64,000 nucleotides of DNA from contig NZ_MRCD01000014.1 in assembly GCF_001904745.1 (NCBI RefSeq), positions 1 to 64,000 on the forward strand, in the 5' to 3' direction. This DNA is from Calothrix sp. HK-06 (lineage in GTDB: Bacteria; Cyanobacteriota; Cyanobacteriia; Cyanobacteriales; Nostocaceae). The position numbers and the translations under genes are program-made. Positions within the stretch are counted from its first letter, which is position 1, and the number at the start of each line of letters is the position of its first letter. Under the pieces are notes generated by a model. The model was given only the letters and a program-made list of their open reading frames with translations, did no database searches and was not told the origin of the DNA. Positions 55,827-64,000 of this stretch are shown here, one piece after another.

Positions 55827-56278
55827 ATAAAAAACTTATTCAATGCACAGTGTGAGGTCAAACACAATATTCTTTTCACCCAATACAGGATGCCGAATCG
55901 AATTTACCTTAAAAGCGTAAATACCGATACGGGACTAAAGAATAAATTGTGTTTCTACAAAATACTATTTCTCATGTTATCCGTAAAAAATAGCAGTTAC
56001 AACGCTATTTTGTCGTCGAAATGCTTGTTTTTTAATTATCATTGTTTTTTTTAAATCTTTATCAATCTCAATCGATAAATATTGAATTAAAATCTCTCTA
56101 AAGATACAGGTAATACCTTACGAATAAAATGTAAGGAAAATATTCAAGTCAAATTTATTAGTTTATCAAATGTTACACATACAATATCCGTAGATACGGA
56201 AAGCATCAAATAAATTTGGTTTATTTGATGCTGTAAAGAAACCAGAAACCCGGTTTCTAAACCAAATCGTCATTTTGA
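55827..56278. other. Intergenic region upstream of remA
   Basis: 452 bp, AT-rich, no gene. The right end holds the left arm of an AGAAACC element (56237-56310). It should contain the remA promoter. Confidence 0.45.
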
Positions 56279-56310
56279 TTACAATATATCAACTAAGAAA
56301 CCCGGTTTCT
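56237..56310. repeat. AGAAACC-family palindromic element overlapping a gene end
   Basis: Left part AGAAACCAGAAACCCGG (from 56237) and right arm AGAAACCCGGTTTCT (56296-56310), with a ~37-bp spacer. It overlaps the stop and last codons of the transglutaminase-like gene. Confidence 0.7.
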
Positions 56311-58624
56311 GAGGTTTCTGTACTGTTTTAAGTTTGTTGAATTTTTCTCTCAGCAATTGTAAATTAGGCGCCTGACCACCATAACGCCAACTAACATAAG
56401 ATGAGCATATTTCATCAATAACTTCTGATGTCGCTGCTGGTTGTTGCGTCTTGGATATTTGGGCATATTCTAGTGGTGTTTGAGATGGATGTTTCTTGAA
56501 ACCACTCGTAGCAACCCACTGTAACATCTGTTGATAAAGACTTTCCATTGGTGGCAGTTTGTCAAGAGCTTTTCGGTTCCGATATCCTTTCCATTGCTGC
56601 CATAATAACCAAATACCAAAAGCTGTTGTGGTTGCAATTATGAATGCTTGGATTATCCCAAAAAAACCTTTTGTAAATAAACCAAAGAACCAAACAAATG
56701 TCCTAGCTAAAAATGAGAATATACCCCCAAACAAAATATTGAGTAAACCACTCACTGGAGAAGGCAACCACCCTGCCACCCATTTCCAAAACTGCTGAAG
56801 TACCGAAAATGTTTGAGTTTCTTCAATTGAAGGAGGAATTAAAGGATGTTGAGGTATTGGGTCAAACGCGAACCATCCATATTTAGGAAAATACACTTCG
56901 GTCATCGCGTAAGAATCGGTGTTACGAACAATATACAAACCAGTAAATGGGTTGAACTGTCCTGCTCCAAAACCTGCTACTAAGCGCGCTGGAATACCAA
57001 TCGAGCGTAGCATGATTGTTAATACTGTAGAAAAGTGGTCAGGATAACCACCTTTATATTTAAATAAAAACGCTTCGACTAAATCTTCGTTTTGCTCTAA
57101 AAAGGGAAACTCCGAAGGGTTTTCGGGGACTTTGTAGTTTTGTTTTAAATACTGCGCTAAGTAAAGCGCTTTTTCGTAAGCTGAATCTAAACTTTTATCT
57201 GCAAAGCCAACACGGTTTTTATTGTAGTTCGCCAGTATCTCTTCTGTACGAGTGCGAACTTTCTCTTGAATGGCTTCTGGAATTTGTAAGTAATGTTTGG
57301 AAATGCTATCTGGATAATCATTCCCTGCTTTATTTAATAAAGTCCTGTCACGCAGTGGAACTTCAGAAATAACTGTATATGTTAACCCATCTGACAAACC
57401 TACAGGCGCCCGTAAACTATTTTCTGTATCTACCGCTATCACCGGAGTTGGAAAGTAAATTTCCTTGGGATGCGCCATCGCTGGCACTAAGTTCGGTAAA
57501 TCAGCTAATACTGTATATGTCTGTACTACTTCTTTTGTGGTGCCAACGGCGTTAGGTCTGGGTATATAAATTTGATAAGACCAAGGAGAACGTCGAATCG
57601 TTTGTACTTTATCGTTACGGGAAATTTCCCACCCAAAGCCAGTGTAGCGGTCAAATGCCAATACCCGCCAAAACCCCTCAATTTGTGAACGCACTCGCAT
57701 TACAACTTTGGGTGTCATTTCACCGCGCAGGTTTTGATTCATGCGACTATTAAAGCCGTAGTAAAAACTTGAGTCTACCTTACCAGGTTCTCCGTTTTCT
57801 CCTGGGGCATTTGCACTACCTGGACTTGCGGCGCCACCATTTCTATTACCTGCGCGCACGTAACCAGGATTAATAATGCTACGTCCAGTAAAATTACCTT
57901 TGACTTCGATATTAGAACTAACTGGAAACATTCGCAGTTGATAGCCTGGAAAACGCGGTAATACGGCAAATATTCCCAAACCGATAACTAAAATTAATCC
58001 AAAAAGCAAAAAGTAAGAAGGTAAAGACGAAGCCACATCTTTCTGCTTCGTCTTCTCCCGATTAACTATTGGCTTTGTAATACCTAGCCTTGAACGGTAA
58101 TCGAATATTAAAGTTGGTAGAGCGATAGCTAAAAATAGTAACAACACTGGTGCAAACGCTAAAGTTTGACTTAATGTTGCCGCTACACCTATCAAAATCA
58201 TCCCAATAACAATCGAATACCCCAAGTCTTTACGCCTAGGCATATCAAAGCTGTGGAGTACTTGGAGTTGTACTAGTAACTGCGCCAAAACTAATCGCGT
58301 ATCGTTCAATTCCCCCAGTATTCGACCAAAGAAAGCACCCAGTGCTATTAACATCAAGATCGCAATTCCAAATTTGACCGATACATTACGATATTGGCGC
58401 CTTTTATAACTCCAAGCTGCCCCCACAACCGAAAGCGGTGCTGCCCAAAAAGATAATTGAGTTTCTGCCGCTATATCCGTTGCAATAATTCCCACAATTA
58501 CATTTGCTAGCACCAGCACCCTTAAAGCAATTGAATTTTCTACTTCGATTGCAGATGCTTTAAACCCGTTGCGCCAATAATTCCATTCAGGTTTTGGGGC
58601 GCCAAGTCGTATCCTGGTAAACAT
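56279..58624 (-). CDS. Transglutaminase-like membrane protein lacking catalytic Cys and His
   Basis: 781 residues in the TgpA/DUF3488 architecture: N-terminal membrane helices (about 30-215), an extracytosolic transglutaminase-like domain (about 430-600), a membrane helix near 670-690 and a C-terminal DUF4129-like region. At the catalytic Cys position the sequence reads GGYPDHFSTVLTIMLRSIG (Pro528 instead of Cys); at the His position SYAMTEVYF (Tyr572 instead of His); the Asp region FAFDPIPQHP is kept. It is therefore probably not an active transglutaminase but may bind peptides or peptidoglycan. The last residues (QKPGFLVDIL) derive from an AGAAACC repeat. Confidence 0.82.
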   Translation of the reverse strand: MFTRIRLGAPKPEWNYWRNGFKASAIEVENSIALRVLVLANVIVGIIATDIAAETQLSFWAAPLSVVGAAWSYKRRQYRNVSVKFGIAILMLIALGAFFGRILGELNDTRLVLAQLLVQLQVLHSFDMPRRKDLGYSIVIGMILIGVAATLSQTLAFAPVLLLFLAIALPTLIFDYRSRLGITKPIVNREKTKQKDVASSLPSYFLLFGLILVIGLGIFAVLPRFPGYQLRMFPVSSNIEVKGNFTGRSIINPGYVRAGNRNGGAASPGSANAPGENGEPGKVDSSFYYGFNSRMNQNLRGEMTPKVVMRVRSQIEGFWRVLAFDRYTGFGWEISRNDKVQTIRRSPWSYQIYIPRPNAVGTTKEVVQTYTVLADLPNLVPAMAHPKEIYFPTPVIAVDTENSLRAPVGLSDGLTYTVISEVPLRDRTLLNKAGNDYPDSISKHYLQIPEAIQEKVRTRTEEILANYNKNRVGFADKSLDSAYEKALYLAQYLKQNYKVPENPSEFPFLEQNEDLVEAFLFKYKGGYPDHFSTVLTIMLRSIGIPARLVAGFGAGQFNPFTGLYIVRNTDSYAMTEVYFPKYGWFAFDPIPQHPLIPPSIEETQTFSVLQQFWKWVAGWLPSPVSGLLNILFGGIFSFLARTFVWFFGLFTKGFFGIIQAFIIATTTAFGIWLLWQQWKGYRNRKALDKLPPMESLYQQMLQWVATSGFKKHPSQTPLEYAQISKTQQPAATSEVIDEICSSYVSWRYGGQAPNLQLLREKFNKLKTVQKPQKPGFLVDIL

Positions 58625-58908
58625 TTTTTAGTTATAAAGCAATTAGTGGATGTAATTACTAAGCGATGCATTTGTAGACAACGGATACTAATGTAGTCAG
58701 TATAAACTCTTAATACATTGTCCGGATAAAATGCTGTTGACCGTAGACCGGAGAGGCACTATACCGTCGAAATACGACATGTACTAGTGCCTTTCTAATG
58801 ACCGCTTATTTATACCAAGCATACGCTTTAAACTAGGTTTCGTCACCTGACTCGAAAACCAACAAGAGCCTATCTAAATATATTGGTGCTAGCAGTAAGT
58901 ATTATTTT

Positions 58909-59883
58909 CTACATAGTGGGAAGAATTAAAAATGTCAACGGTTGTTGGTCGATTTCTGTTAGTTTTACTTCGAGAGTGTAAGGTTGACGTGGAGAAACAC
59001 AAAGTATTTCCACACTTAAGTTACCTGAACTCGAAGACTGAGCCATTGCAGTTGTGCTAGCATTACCAACTTTGATGTTTCCTTGAGTAGGTAAATCAGC
59101 CCGAACACAAAGCTTTGCTTCGGCGCCGTATTGTACGTACTCAACATGAAGTTTGATAGCACCAACATCAGTTAACCATTCTCTTTCTACAACTGGATTA
59201 GTCGCAGAAACAGGTAATGTTAAGTTATCAAACAGTTGTTTTGCTGCCAACAATGAAACGGCCATTTGCTGACGACTTTGAAGATCAAAGTAATCACCAT
59301 CCAAATTAGGCATTGCTTCAATGGTCGAAGCAGAACGATAAGGAGTTCTTAGCACTAATCCAGCTAAATCATTAATTGCCTGCTCATCATTAGGAAATAA
59401 GCTTTCCACAGCAGCCACTAATTTTGCTCCTAACGGTAATGAAGAAGCAACTAATTCTTGGCATCTAGCCAGCAATTGCTGAAATACACGTTCTGGTAAG
59501 TCAATCGGGAGCGTTAAAGATGCTCCACGACTCCATCCCCACGAAGGAACTAACGCGACTGAGGGATTGTCTACGTAGTCAGGATATTCTTGGATTTGGG
59601 TTTCCCAAGGGAATAACGGAGGATGGTTTTGTATTTGAATTTGTAACCGACGTTTAAGGACGGCTTGGAAACGTTCTTGCACAGTAGGAATTTCTCCTAG
59701 TTGAGAGGTTTGGGGCGTCCATTCCGGTTGCTGCAAATCCATTGGAGTATTCGCAGCACTCGGTATATTTTCGACCCCGTTATTTTCCTTACAATTGACC
59801 GAGGTATTTTCTGATTCTATAGCATACTTAGCCATTAACCATCTAAACAACTGGTTTTGTAAGGATTCTGAGTCACTATTCAT
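58909..59883 (-). CDS. patU: Heterocyst-pattern protein PatU (unsplit)
   Basis: About 324 residues from ATG 59883 (MNSDSESLQNQ); a GTG four codons earlier is possible. Key segments: LQNQLFRWLMAKYAIE, RFQAVLKRRLQIQIQNHPPLFPWE, VPSWGWSRGASLTLPIDLPE, LLAAKQLFDNLTLPV and a C-terminal beta-rich domain. In Anabaena PCC 7120 this gene is split into patU5 and patU3; here it is one frame. It overlaps hetZ by 8 bp, so translation is coupled. PatU and HetZ adjust heterocyst spacing (known from Anabaena). Confidence 0.85.
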   Translation of the reverse strand: MNSDSESLQNQLFRWLMAKYAIESENTSVNCKENNGVENIPSAANTPMDLQQPEWTPQTSQLGEIPTVQERFQAVLKRRLQIQIQNHPPLFPWETQIQEYPDYVDNPSVALVPSWGWSRGASLTLPIDLPERVFQQLLARCQELVASSLPLGAKLVAAVESLFPNDEQAINDLAGLVLRTPYRSASTIEAMPNLDGDYFDLQSRQQMAVSLLAAKQLFDNLTLPVSATNPVVEREWLTDVGAIKLHVEYVQYGAEAKLCVRADLPTQGNIKVGNASTTAMAQSSSSGNLSVEILCVSPRQPYTLEVKLTEIDQQPLTFLILPTM

Positions 59884-61066
59884 GAGTAGATGCACCCGAT
59901 CCGGACACTAGAGAGTTACGAATTTCCCAGGCTTGTTCAAGAATTTTAAACCATCGCTTTTGCAATTGTGCCATTGATAACCCGCACAACTTGGCAATTT
60001 TTTCATCAGGTTCTTTTTGTTGCTTTAGTTCGAGTAAAGACCGTTGCTTCGGATCCATTTCTTCAATAAACTTTTCCCACTGAATAGGTGTCAAACCCAA
60101 ATTTGTACTTAAATCAGCTTCAAGCCATTCATGGACTAGTTCCCAGCGGTGCAATAAAGCAAATCGAATCAAGTGATACTTAAAACGCTGTTGTAAATAA
60201 TCGCGTTGCCTCGAGGTCAAATTCAAAACTGATTCGATTTCAGTTGCCGACATATCCTGTAACCGCAGCGCAAAATAATCTGCACAATCGGTTTGTTGTC
60301 GTTCCTCTAAATAACTCATTAATTCAGTTATAACAACGGAACGTAGCGTATCTTCAGTTGGTTCTGGTTCTGGCTGTGTAGCCATTGCGCTTCGCAGCAT
60401 TTGAACCGCTGGTTCTTCCCAAGAGCCATCACTTTCACCTCCACTACCTTCGGCAGCTTGTTCGATGTCAACACAGGTTTCTGGTGGTTGTTGTTGAGAA
60501 AAAGTTTGTGCGCGCAGAATAATAAGTTGTTGCTGTCTTCCTGGTAAAGGGATGCGACGTTTACCGTAACGTTCGGTGAACGCCATATACTCGGCTAATT
60601 CAAGGAGTGTATGAGGCTGGTAGGTAGCACCGAGTTGATTTTCTCTGCGAAAAGCATTAAGAGCTTCTAAATAAAAACTTTGTAGAAAATCTTCAATTAT
60701 CGTTAGGCGCCCTTGATAGCTCAATTGGCGTTGCGGAGGATTAATATAACGATAGATAATTGCACTCAAAGTACTGTGAAGTTCGACCCTGCCACGAGAT
60801 GAACCTAACTGGTAATATCGCAAGCACTGAGTCAGGCGATGTCGAGCTAGGGTAATGGCGGAGCTTTCTATAGAGCCAGAAGCTTGGATGCGTTTGCTCT
60901 CATTGCAAATCCGATAAACTTCGTTGGTGATACGCATTGCCACATCGTGACAATTTTTCTCCGAAGCTTTGGTTGATTGCCTTAGTTCCTGGAAGGAAAG
61001 TTCTAATATCGCCTCCACGCCGATAGAATTTTCTCCCTGAATAGTTGTGGTTGCGGCTAAATTCAT
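59876..61066 (-). CDS. hetZ: Heterocyst differentiation regulator HetZ
   Basis: 396 residues, close to the Anabaena protein length. Recognised from GENSIGVEAILELSFQELRQ, RITNEVYRICNESKRIQASG, LARHRLTQCLRYYQLGSSRG, VELHSTLSAIIYRYINPPQ and LTIIEDFLQSFYLEALNAF. The C-terminus contains helix-turn-helix-like helices (EKIAKLCGLSMAQLQKRWFK). In Anabaena HetZ acts early in differentiation with HetR. hetZ is also kept in non-heterocystous filaments, so it does not prove heterocysts. No clear HetR-type palindrome is seen in the 215 bp upstream. Confidence 0.9.
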   Translation of the reverse strand: MNLAATTTIQGENSIGVEAILELSFQELRQSTKASEKNCHDVAMRITNEVYRICNESKRIQASGSIESSAITLARHRLTQCLRYYQLGSSRGRVELHSTLSAIIYRYINPPQRQLSYQGRLTIIEDFLQSFYLEALNAFRRENQLGATYQPHTLLELAEYMAFTERYGKRRIPLPGRQQQLIILRAQTFSQQQPPETCVDIEQAAEGSGGESDGSWEEPAVQMLRSAMATQPEPEPTEDTLRSVVITELMSYLEERQQTDCADYFALRLQDMSATEIESVLNLTSRQRDYLQQRFKYHLIRFALLHRWELVHEWLEADLSTNLGLTPIQWEKFIEEMDPKQRSLLELKQQKEPDEKIAKLCGLSMAQLQKRWFKILEQAWEIRNSLVSGSGASTHE

Positions 61067-61281
61067 AGTCTCGTTCTTAAAAAGACCCTAACATAATCTA
61101 TTTACAGCCTGGGATCAAAATGAATAATTGGTAAAAAAGTATTATGTCTCAGATTAGCGCGATTGACGCACACCATAATTAAAGAATTGGTTTAGTTTAT
61201 TATTCCCAACCAAATGGTGATTATTGAGCTATTCCTGACAAAATTCTTTCCACCGTTATCATTTTTCCCTCTGATACATTT

Positions 61282-61752
61282 ATGGATTTACAAGCACAAA
61301 TTCAATTGCTGAAAGAAAATGCACCCCAAGATGGCATTACACCACAACTGATAACAGCAATCGCTCCGGCTTTACAGACGCTTGCTCAAAGGTTAGCCCA
61401 TAAACAGTACTTCATCTTCCAAAGTATGGACGAAGAGTGGGTTGTGACCACATTGAGCAATCGTACTAATCCAGAACTCGAAAAACGAGTGGTATATGCT
61501 TACCCTACATTACAAGATGCGATTAAAAGCCAATACAGGAGGGATAACCCCCAATTAACTGCGAAACCAATCGGAGTTATACACGTTTTGTTTCAGTTAA
61601 CGGCAATGGAACCCGTAGATAGTATAGTTTTTTTTGAAACTTCTGGCGTGAGTGGTGATACAATCGAAATCCCACGTTTTGAACTACAATTATTGATCCA
61701 ACAGGTAATGGCGCCGTACCGTAACTCCTCCGTGCCTCCTGATATCGCTTAA
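61282..61752 (+). CDS. Conserved cyanobacterial protein, unknown function
   Basis: 156 residues, cytosolic, no membrane segment. A helical N-terminus (LQAQIQLLKENAPQDGITPQ) is followed by a beta-rich core: YFIFQSMDEEWVVTTLSN, KRVVYAYPTLQDAIKS, SIVFFETSGVSGDTIEI and a C-terminal helix. No catalytic motif. It is divergent from hetZ and shares its 215-bp upstream region. The same small protein adjoins hetZ in other filamentous cyanobacteria as far as I recall, but this is not certain. Confidence 0.7.
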   Translation: MDLQAQIQLLKENAPQDGITPQLITAIAPALQTLAQRLAHKQYFIFQSMDEEWVVTTLSNRTNPELEKRVVYAYPTLQDAIKSQYRRDNPQLTAKPIGVIHVLFQLTAMEPVDSIVFFETSGVSGDTIEIPRFELQLLIQQVMAPYRNSSVPPDIA

Positions 61753-61911
61753 AAACTACCAGATATCAGCTTAACTTGTCATACGGGTTATTGTGGGAAA
61801 TTGCTGTAACTATTTCAAGAGCTAAGGGAACTAGCACTACTGGATTTTACCGTCTGTGCCTACTCCTTAGCTCTTTTAAGACCAATAAATTAAATTTGGT
61901 AAATAAAAAAC

Positions 61912-62880
61912 TTAATACAATCGACTCAGCGCAAAATCAGTCATGTTTATCAAAGCTTGACGAGACTCTGAATATGGTAAATCTACCAAATGCTCTACAG
62001 CCAACTTCGCGTGATGTGCTGCTAGCTCCCTAGCTCTTGCGATACCTTGACTGTCAGAAATTAACGCCAGCGCTTGCTCTAAGTCTCCTTCTTGGGCAAA
62101 CTCTCGCTCTATTAGCATAAACAAAGCTGGCTTTTCTTCCAACGCATACAAAACAGGCGCCGTTAAGGTGCCGCTTTTCAAATCTGAACCAGCTGGTTTG
62201 CCTAAAGCTTCTGACGAACTCGTAAAGTCTAAAATATCATCAACTATTTGGAACGCCAAACCGATGTCACGACCATAAGAATACAGACGTTCTGCGGTTT
62301 CAGCAGAAACTTCGCTCAACACTGCGGCAGCTTTAGCGCTATTAGCAAATAATGTTGCAGTTTTATAATAATTTTTTTGAAGATAAGTATCGATTGTGAT
62401 ACTCGCATCAAAACGGTTTAGTCCCTGTTGAATTTCACCAACAGCGAAATCCATCAATACTTGTGATAAGAGTTTTACAACTTCTAAATTATCTAAGTTG
62501 GCTAAGTGCCAAGAAGATTGAGCAAAGAAGAAATCTCCTGCCAACACAGCAACACGGTTGCCGAACAAACTATGAATTGTTGGAACTCCACGTCGCTCGT
62601 TCGACTCATCTACTACATCATCGTGTACCAAACTCGCTGTGTGAATCATTTCTGTGATTTCAGCTAGGCGCCGATGACGAGTTGTAATATCAGATGACAT
62701 GGTAGCGCGCGATACAAGCAGAACTATCGCTGGTCTGATACGCTTTCCCCCAGCTCCAAATAGGTGTTTTGCCGCCGCATAGAGGATGGGGTGGTCTGTT
62801 CCAACTAACTGTATCAGATTATCTGCTAGTAATCGCAGGTCTGCTTCCACAGGAGTAAAAAGGGAGGTTGCTGGGGTCAT
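61912..62880 (-). CDS. sds: Solanesyl diphosphate synthase
   Basis: Long-chain trans-prenyltransferase making the C45 side chain of plastoquinone-9. First Asp-rich motif ASLVHDDVVDES, second motif FQIVDDILDFTSS, with the preceding GGKRIRPAIVLLVS and TATLFANSAKAAAVLS. 322 residues is normal. The N-terminus (TSLFTPVEADLRLLADNL) matches cyanobacterial enzymes. The start is ATG 62880. Chain length is assigned by family similarity. Confidence 0.92.
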   Translation of the reverse strand: MTPATSLFTPVEADLRLLADNLIQLVGTDHPILYAAAKHLFGAGGKRIRPAIVLLVSRATMSSDITTRHRRLAEITEMIHTASLVHDDVVDESNERRGVPTIHSLFGNRVAVLAGDFFFAQSSWHLANLDNLEVVKLLSQVLMDFAVGEIQQGLNRFDASITIDTYLQKNYYKTATLFANSAKAAAVLSEVSAETAERLYSYGRDIGLAFQIVDDILDFTSSSEALGKPAGSDLKSGTLTAPVLYALEEKPALFMLIEREFAQEGDLEQALALISDSQGIARARELAAHHAKLAVEHLVDLPYSESRQALINMTDFALSRLY

Positions 62881-63842
62881 GGATGGGCGGACTCTGGCTT
62901 AAGTTACGAAAGTTTACATATTCTATACTCATTTTAAGATAACGCAGGTAGACTGCAAAGCTTATTGTGAAGAATCATTGTATTAATCAATAGCAACAGC
63001 AGTATTTTTGTCTACCCACAACGCCCAACAAGGTATTTTAAGGTAAAATACTACCTCAAAAAAGGCTTTTGTATAAAAATATACTTTAAGAACATTACAG
63101 AAGTGAGATAATTATTGTTATATTATTTACTACATAAGGGAAGGGTGTAAAATTATTAATATCTACGTAAGTAGAATAACTAGTATTTATACAATAGGCG
63201 AGAAACAAAAGAAAAACTTATTTCTGTGATTGCCAAAATATTTGAAAAATAACTAAGAACTGAGATGAAAAGTCCCGGTGCTTATGTTACGCTAAAATTA
63301 AGGGACTTAAAAGTTTTTTGTTAATCACCGCACGAAAAGTAATACACTCACGGGTGTTTTGCTTCTCGATAGTCGTGAGTCAAATAGATACTGTTTGTTG
63401 AACTAGGGAAGCTGTTTTTAGCAATTTCAGTAGTTTGACAGCAGGTTCATATAGTTTCTTGCCGGAACGAAATTATTTCGGTGAAGGAGTCAGTAAGCCT
63501 TTAACGCTTAATACAGAGGCTTACATGTCCTTTGTTGTAACTAAACACAAAGGCAAAAATTTTGCAGACTTGAAGAGACTGTCAAAGGCAGCGCTCTAAA
63601 TTCCTGTATGGCGTTTAGATAGCTCAATAACAGCAGTGAGTCTGTAAACATAAATAACTATAAAGCAAAAACGCAAAGAACTTAGTTCTAGGCAAACTAA
63701 ACCGTACTAATTATTTTTAGTACGAAACAGAATGCTGCTGTAATCGTGAGATGTATTCGCACGCTTACGGTTTCCTGATGGCGTTTGCTTAATATTAAAC
63801 ACAAATAACTCGTTAAAAAAAATAGTTTATGTGAGAACGGCG
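62881..63842. other. Long non-coding region with hairpins
   Basis: About 960 bp without a supportable gene. It contains inverted repeats: AAGTCCC...GGGACTT with a following T-run (about 63270-63318), GTAAGCCT/AGGCTTAC (63493-63523), CCTTTGT/ACACAAAGG (about 63529-63553) and GTACTAA/TTAGTAC (63702-63721). These may be leader or small-RNA structures; none matches a family I know. Confidence 0.45.
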
Positions 63843-63947
63843 ATGATGATTTTTATATTAGCTTCTGGATATTTATTTACTGTATACCTCTTATTGGCAT
63901 TAGCTAAACGTTCTGGAAACAAAACTTCGCCAATTGATGATGTGTAA
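63843..63947 (+). CDS. Candidate 34-residue single-span membrane peptide
   Basis: ATG 63843 opens MMIFILASGYLFTVYLLLAL, one hydrophobic helix, followed by a basic and polar tail AKRSGNKTSPIDDV and a TAA. The shape resembles small subunits of membrane complexes, but it matches none I know (it lacks the KdpF ending). A weak GAGAAC precedes it. It may be chance. Confidence 0.35.
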   Translation: MMIFILASGYLFTVYLLLALAKRSGNKTSPIDDV

Positions 63948-64000
63948 CTATTACTCGATACCATTATTAATTTTGTTGAATTGTAGCACAGGCCGGAAAG

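Noticed and set aside
61067-61281. HetR-binding palindrome upstream of hetZ
   Set aside because: No GGGG/CCCC-type inverted repeat like the known HetR sites was seen in this stretch.
63843-63947. KdpF identity for the small membrane peptide
   Set aside because: Length fits, but the C-terminal Glu-Lys/Ala-Phe type ending of KdpF is missing and no kdp gene is visible.

Overview
The window comes from a cyanobacterium. It carries photosystem I genes (psaF, psaJ, psaL), a SmtA-type metallothionein, a Tic22-like protein, solanesyl diphosphate synthase and the filament-patterning pair hetZ-patU, and its DNA is AT-rich (roughly 40 % G+C) with many short interspersed palindromes. hetZ-patU together with a psaF-psaJ-psaL cluster suggests a filamentous, probably heterocyst-forming or closely related, member of the Nostocales. 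Genus cannot be fixed from the sequence alone.

Layout. 1-5 kb: an RppA/RppB-like two-component system, then coaE, hemD and cobA (CoA, haem and sirohaem/cobalamin synthesis). 5-18 kb: a GH31 glucosidase, a histidine kinase with a phytochrome-like GAF domain, a two-partner-secretion exoprotein paired with a TPR-CHAT protease, and two exported proteins. 18-27.3 kb: an NHLM-type peptide export locus (HlyD, C39 peptidase ABC transporter, double-glycine precursor, second ABC transporter) with a purine permease inside it. 27.7-34 kb: an exported protein and an operon of sigma factor, DUF1822, CHAT-CHASE2 fusion and DUF928. 34-39.4 kb: accessory DNA with an M50 protease, a type II restriction-modification pair, metallothionein with a SmtB-type operator, and a Panacea antitoxin next to a PemK/MazF-like toxin broken by one in-frame stop. 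40-44 kb: pdhB-secD-secF. 44-52.7 kb: housekeeping genes (tsaC, prmC, tic22, tRNA-Pro, two GNATs, an ACT protein, tsaD). 53-55.8 kb: psaF-psaJ-psaL, gmk, remA. 56-63 kb: a transglutaminase-like protein lacking its catalytic Cys and His, patU, hetZ, a conserved small protein and sds. The last kilobase is mostly non-coding.

Across the window two things stand out. The hexamer GGCGCC occurs about once per 700 bp (roughly 90 copies by eye), while the usual cyanobacterial HIP1 octamer was seen only once. Several families of palindromic repeats sit between genes and in several cases supply the last codons or stop codon of the adjoining gene. The strongest regulatory observation is an 11-bp-spaced direct repeat placed equally upstream of rppA and of the truncated secreted-protein gene at the left edge. 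The least conventional loci are the NHLM peptide system without a visible modification enzyme, the sigma/CHAT-CHASE2 operon, and the broken toxin next to an intact antitoxin.
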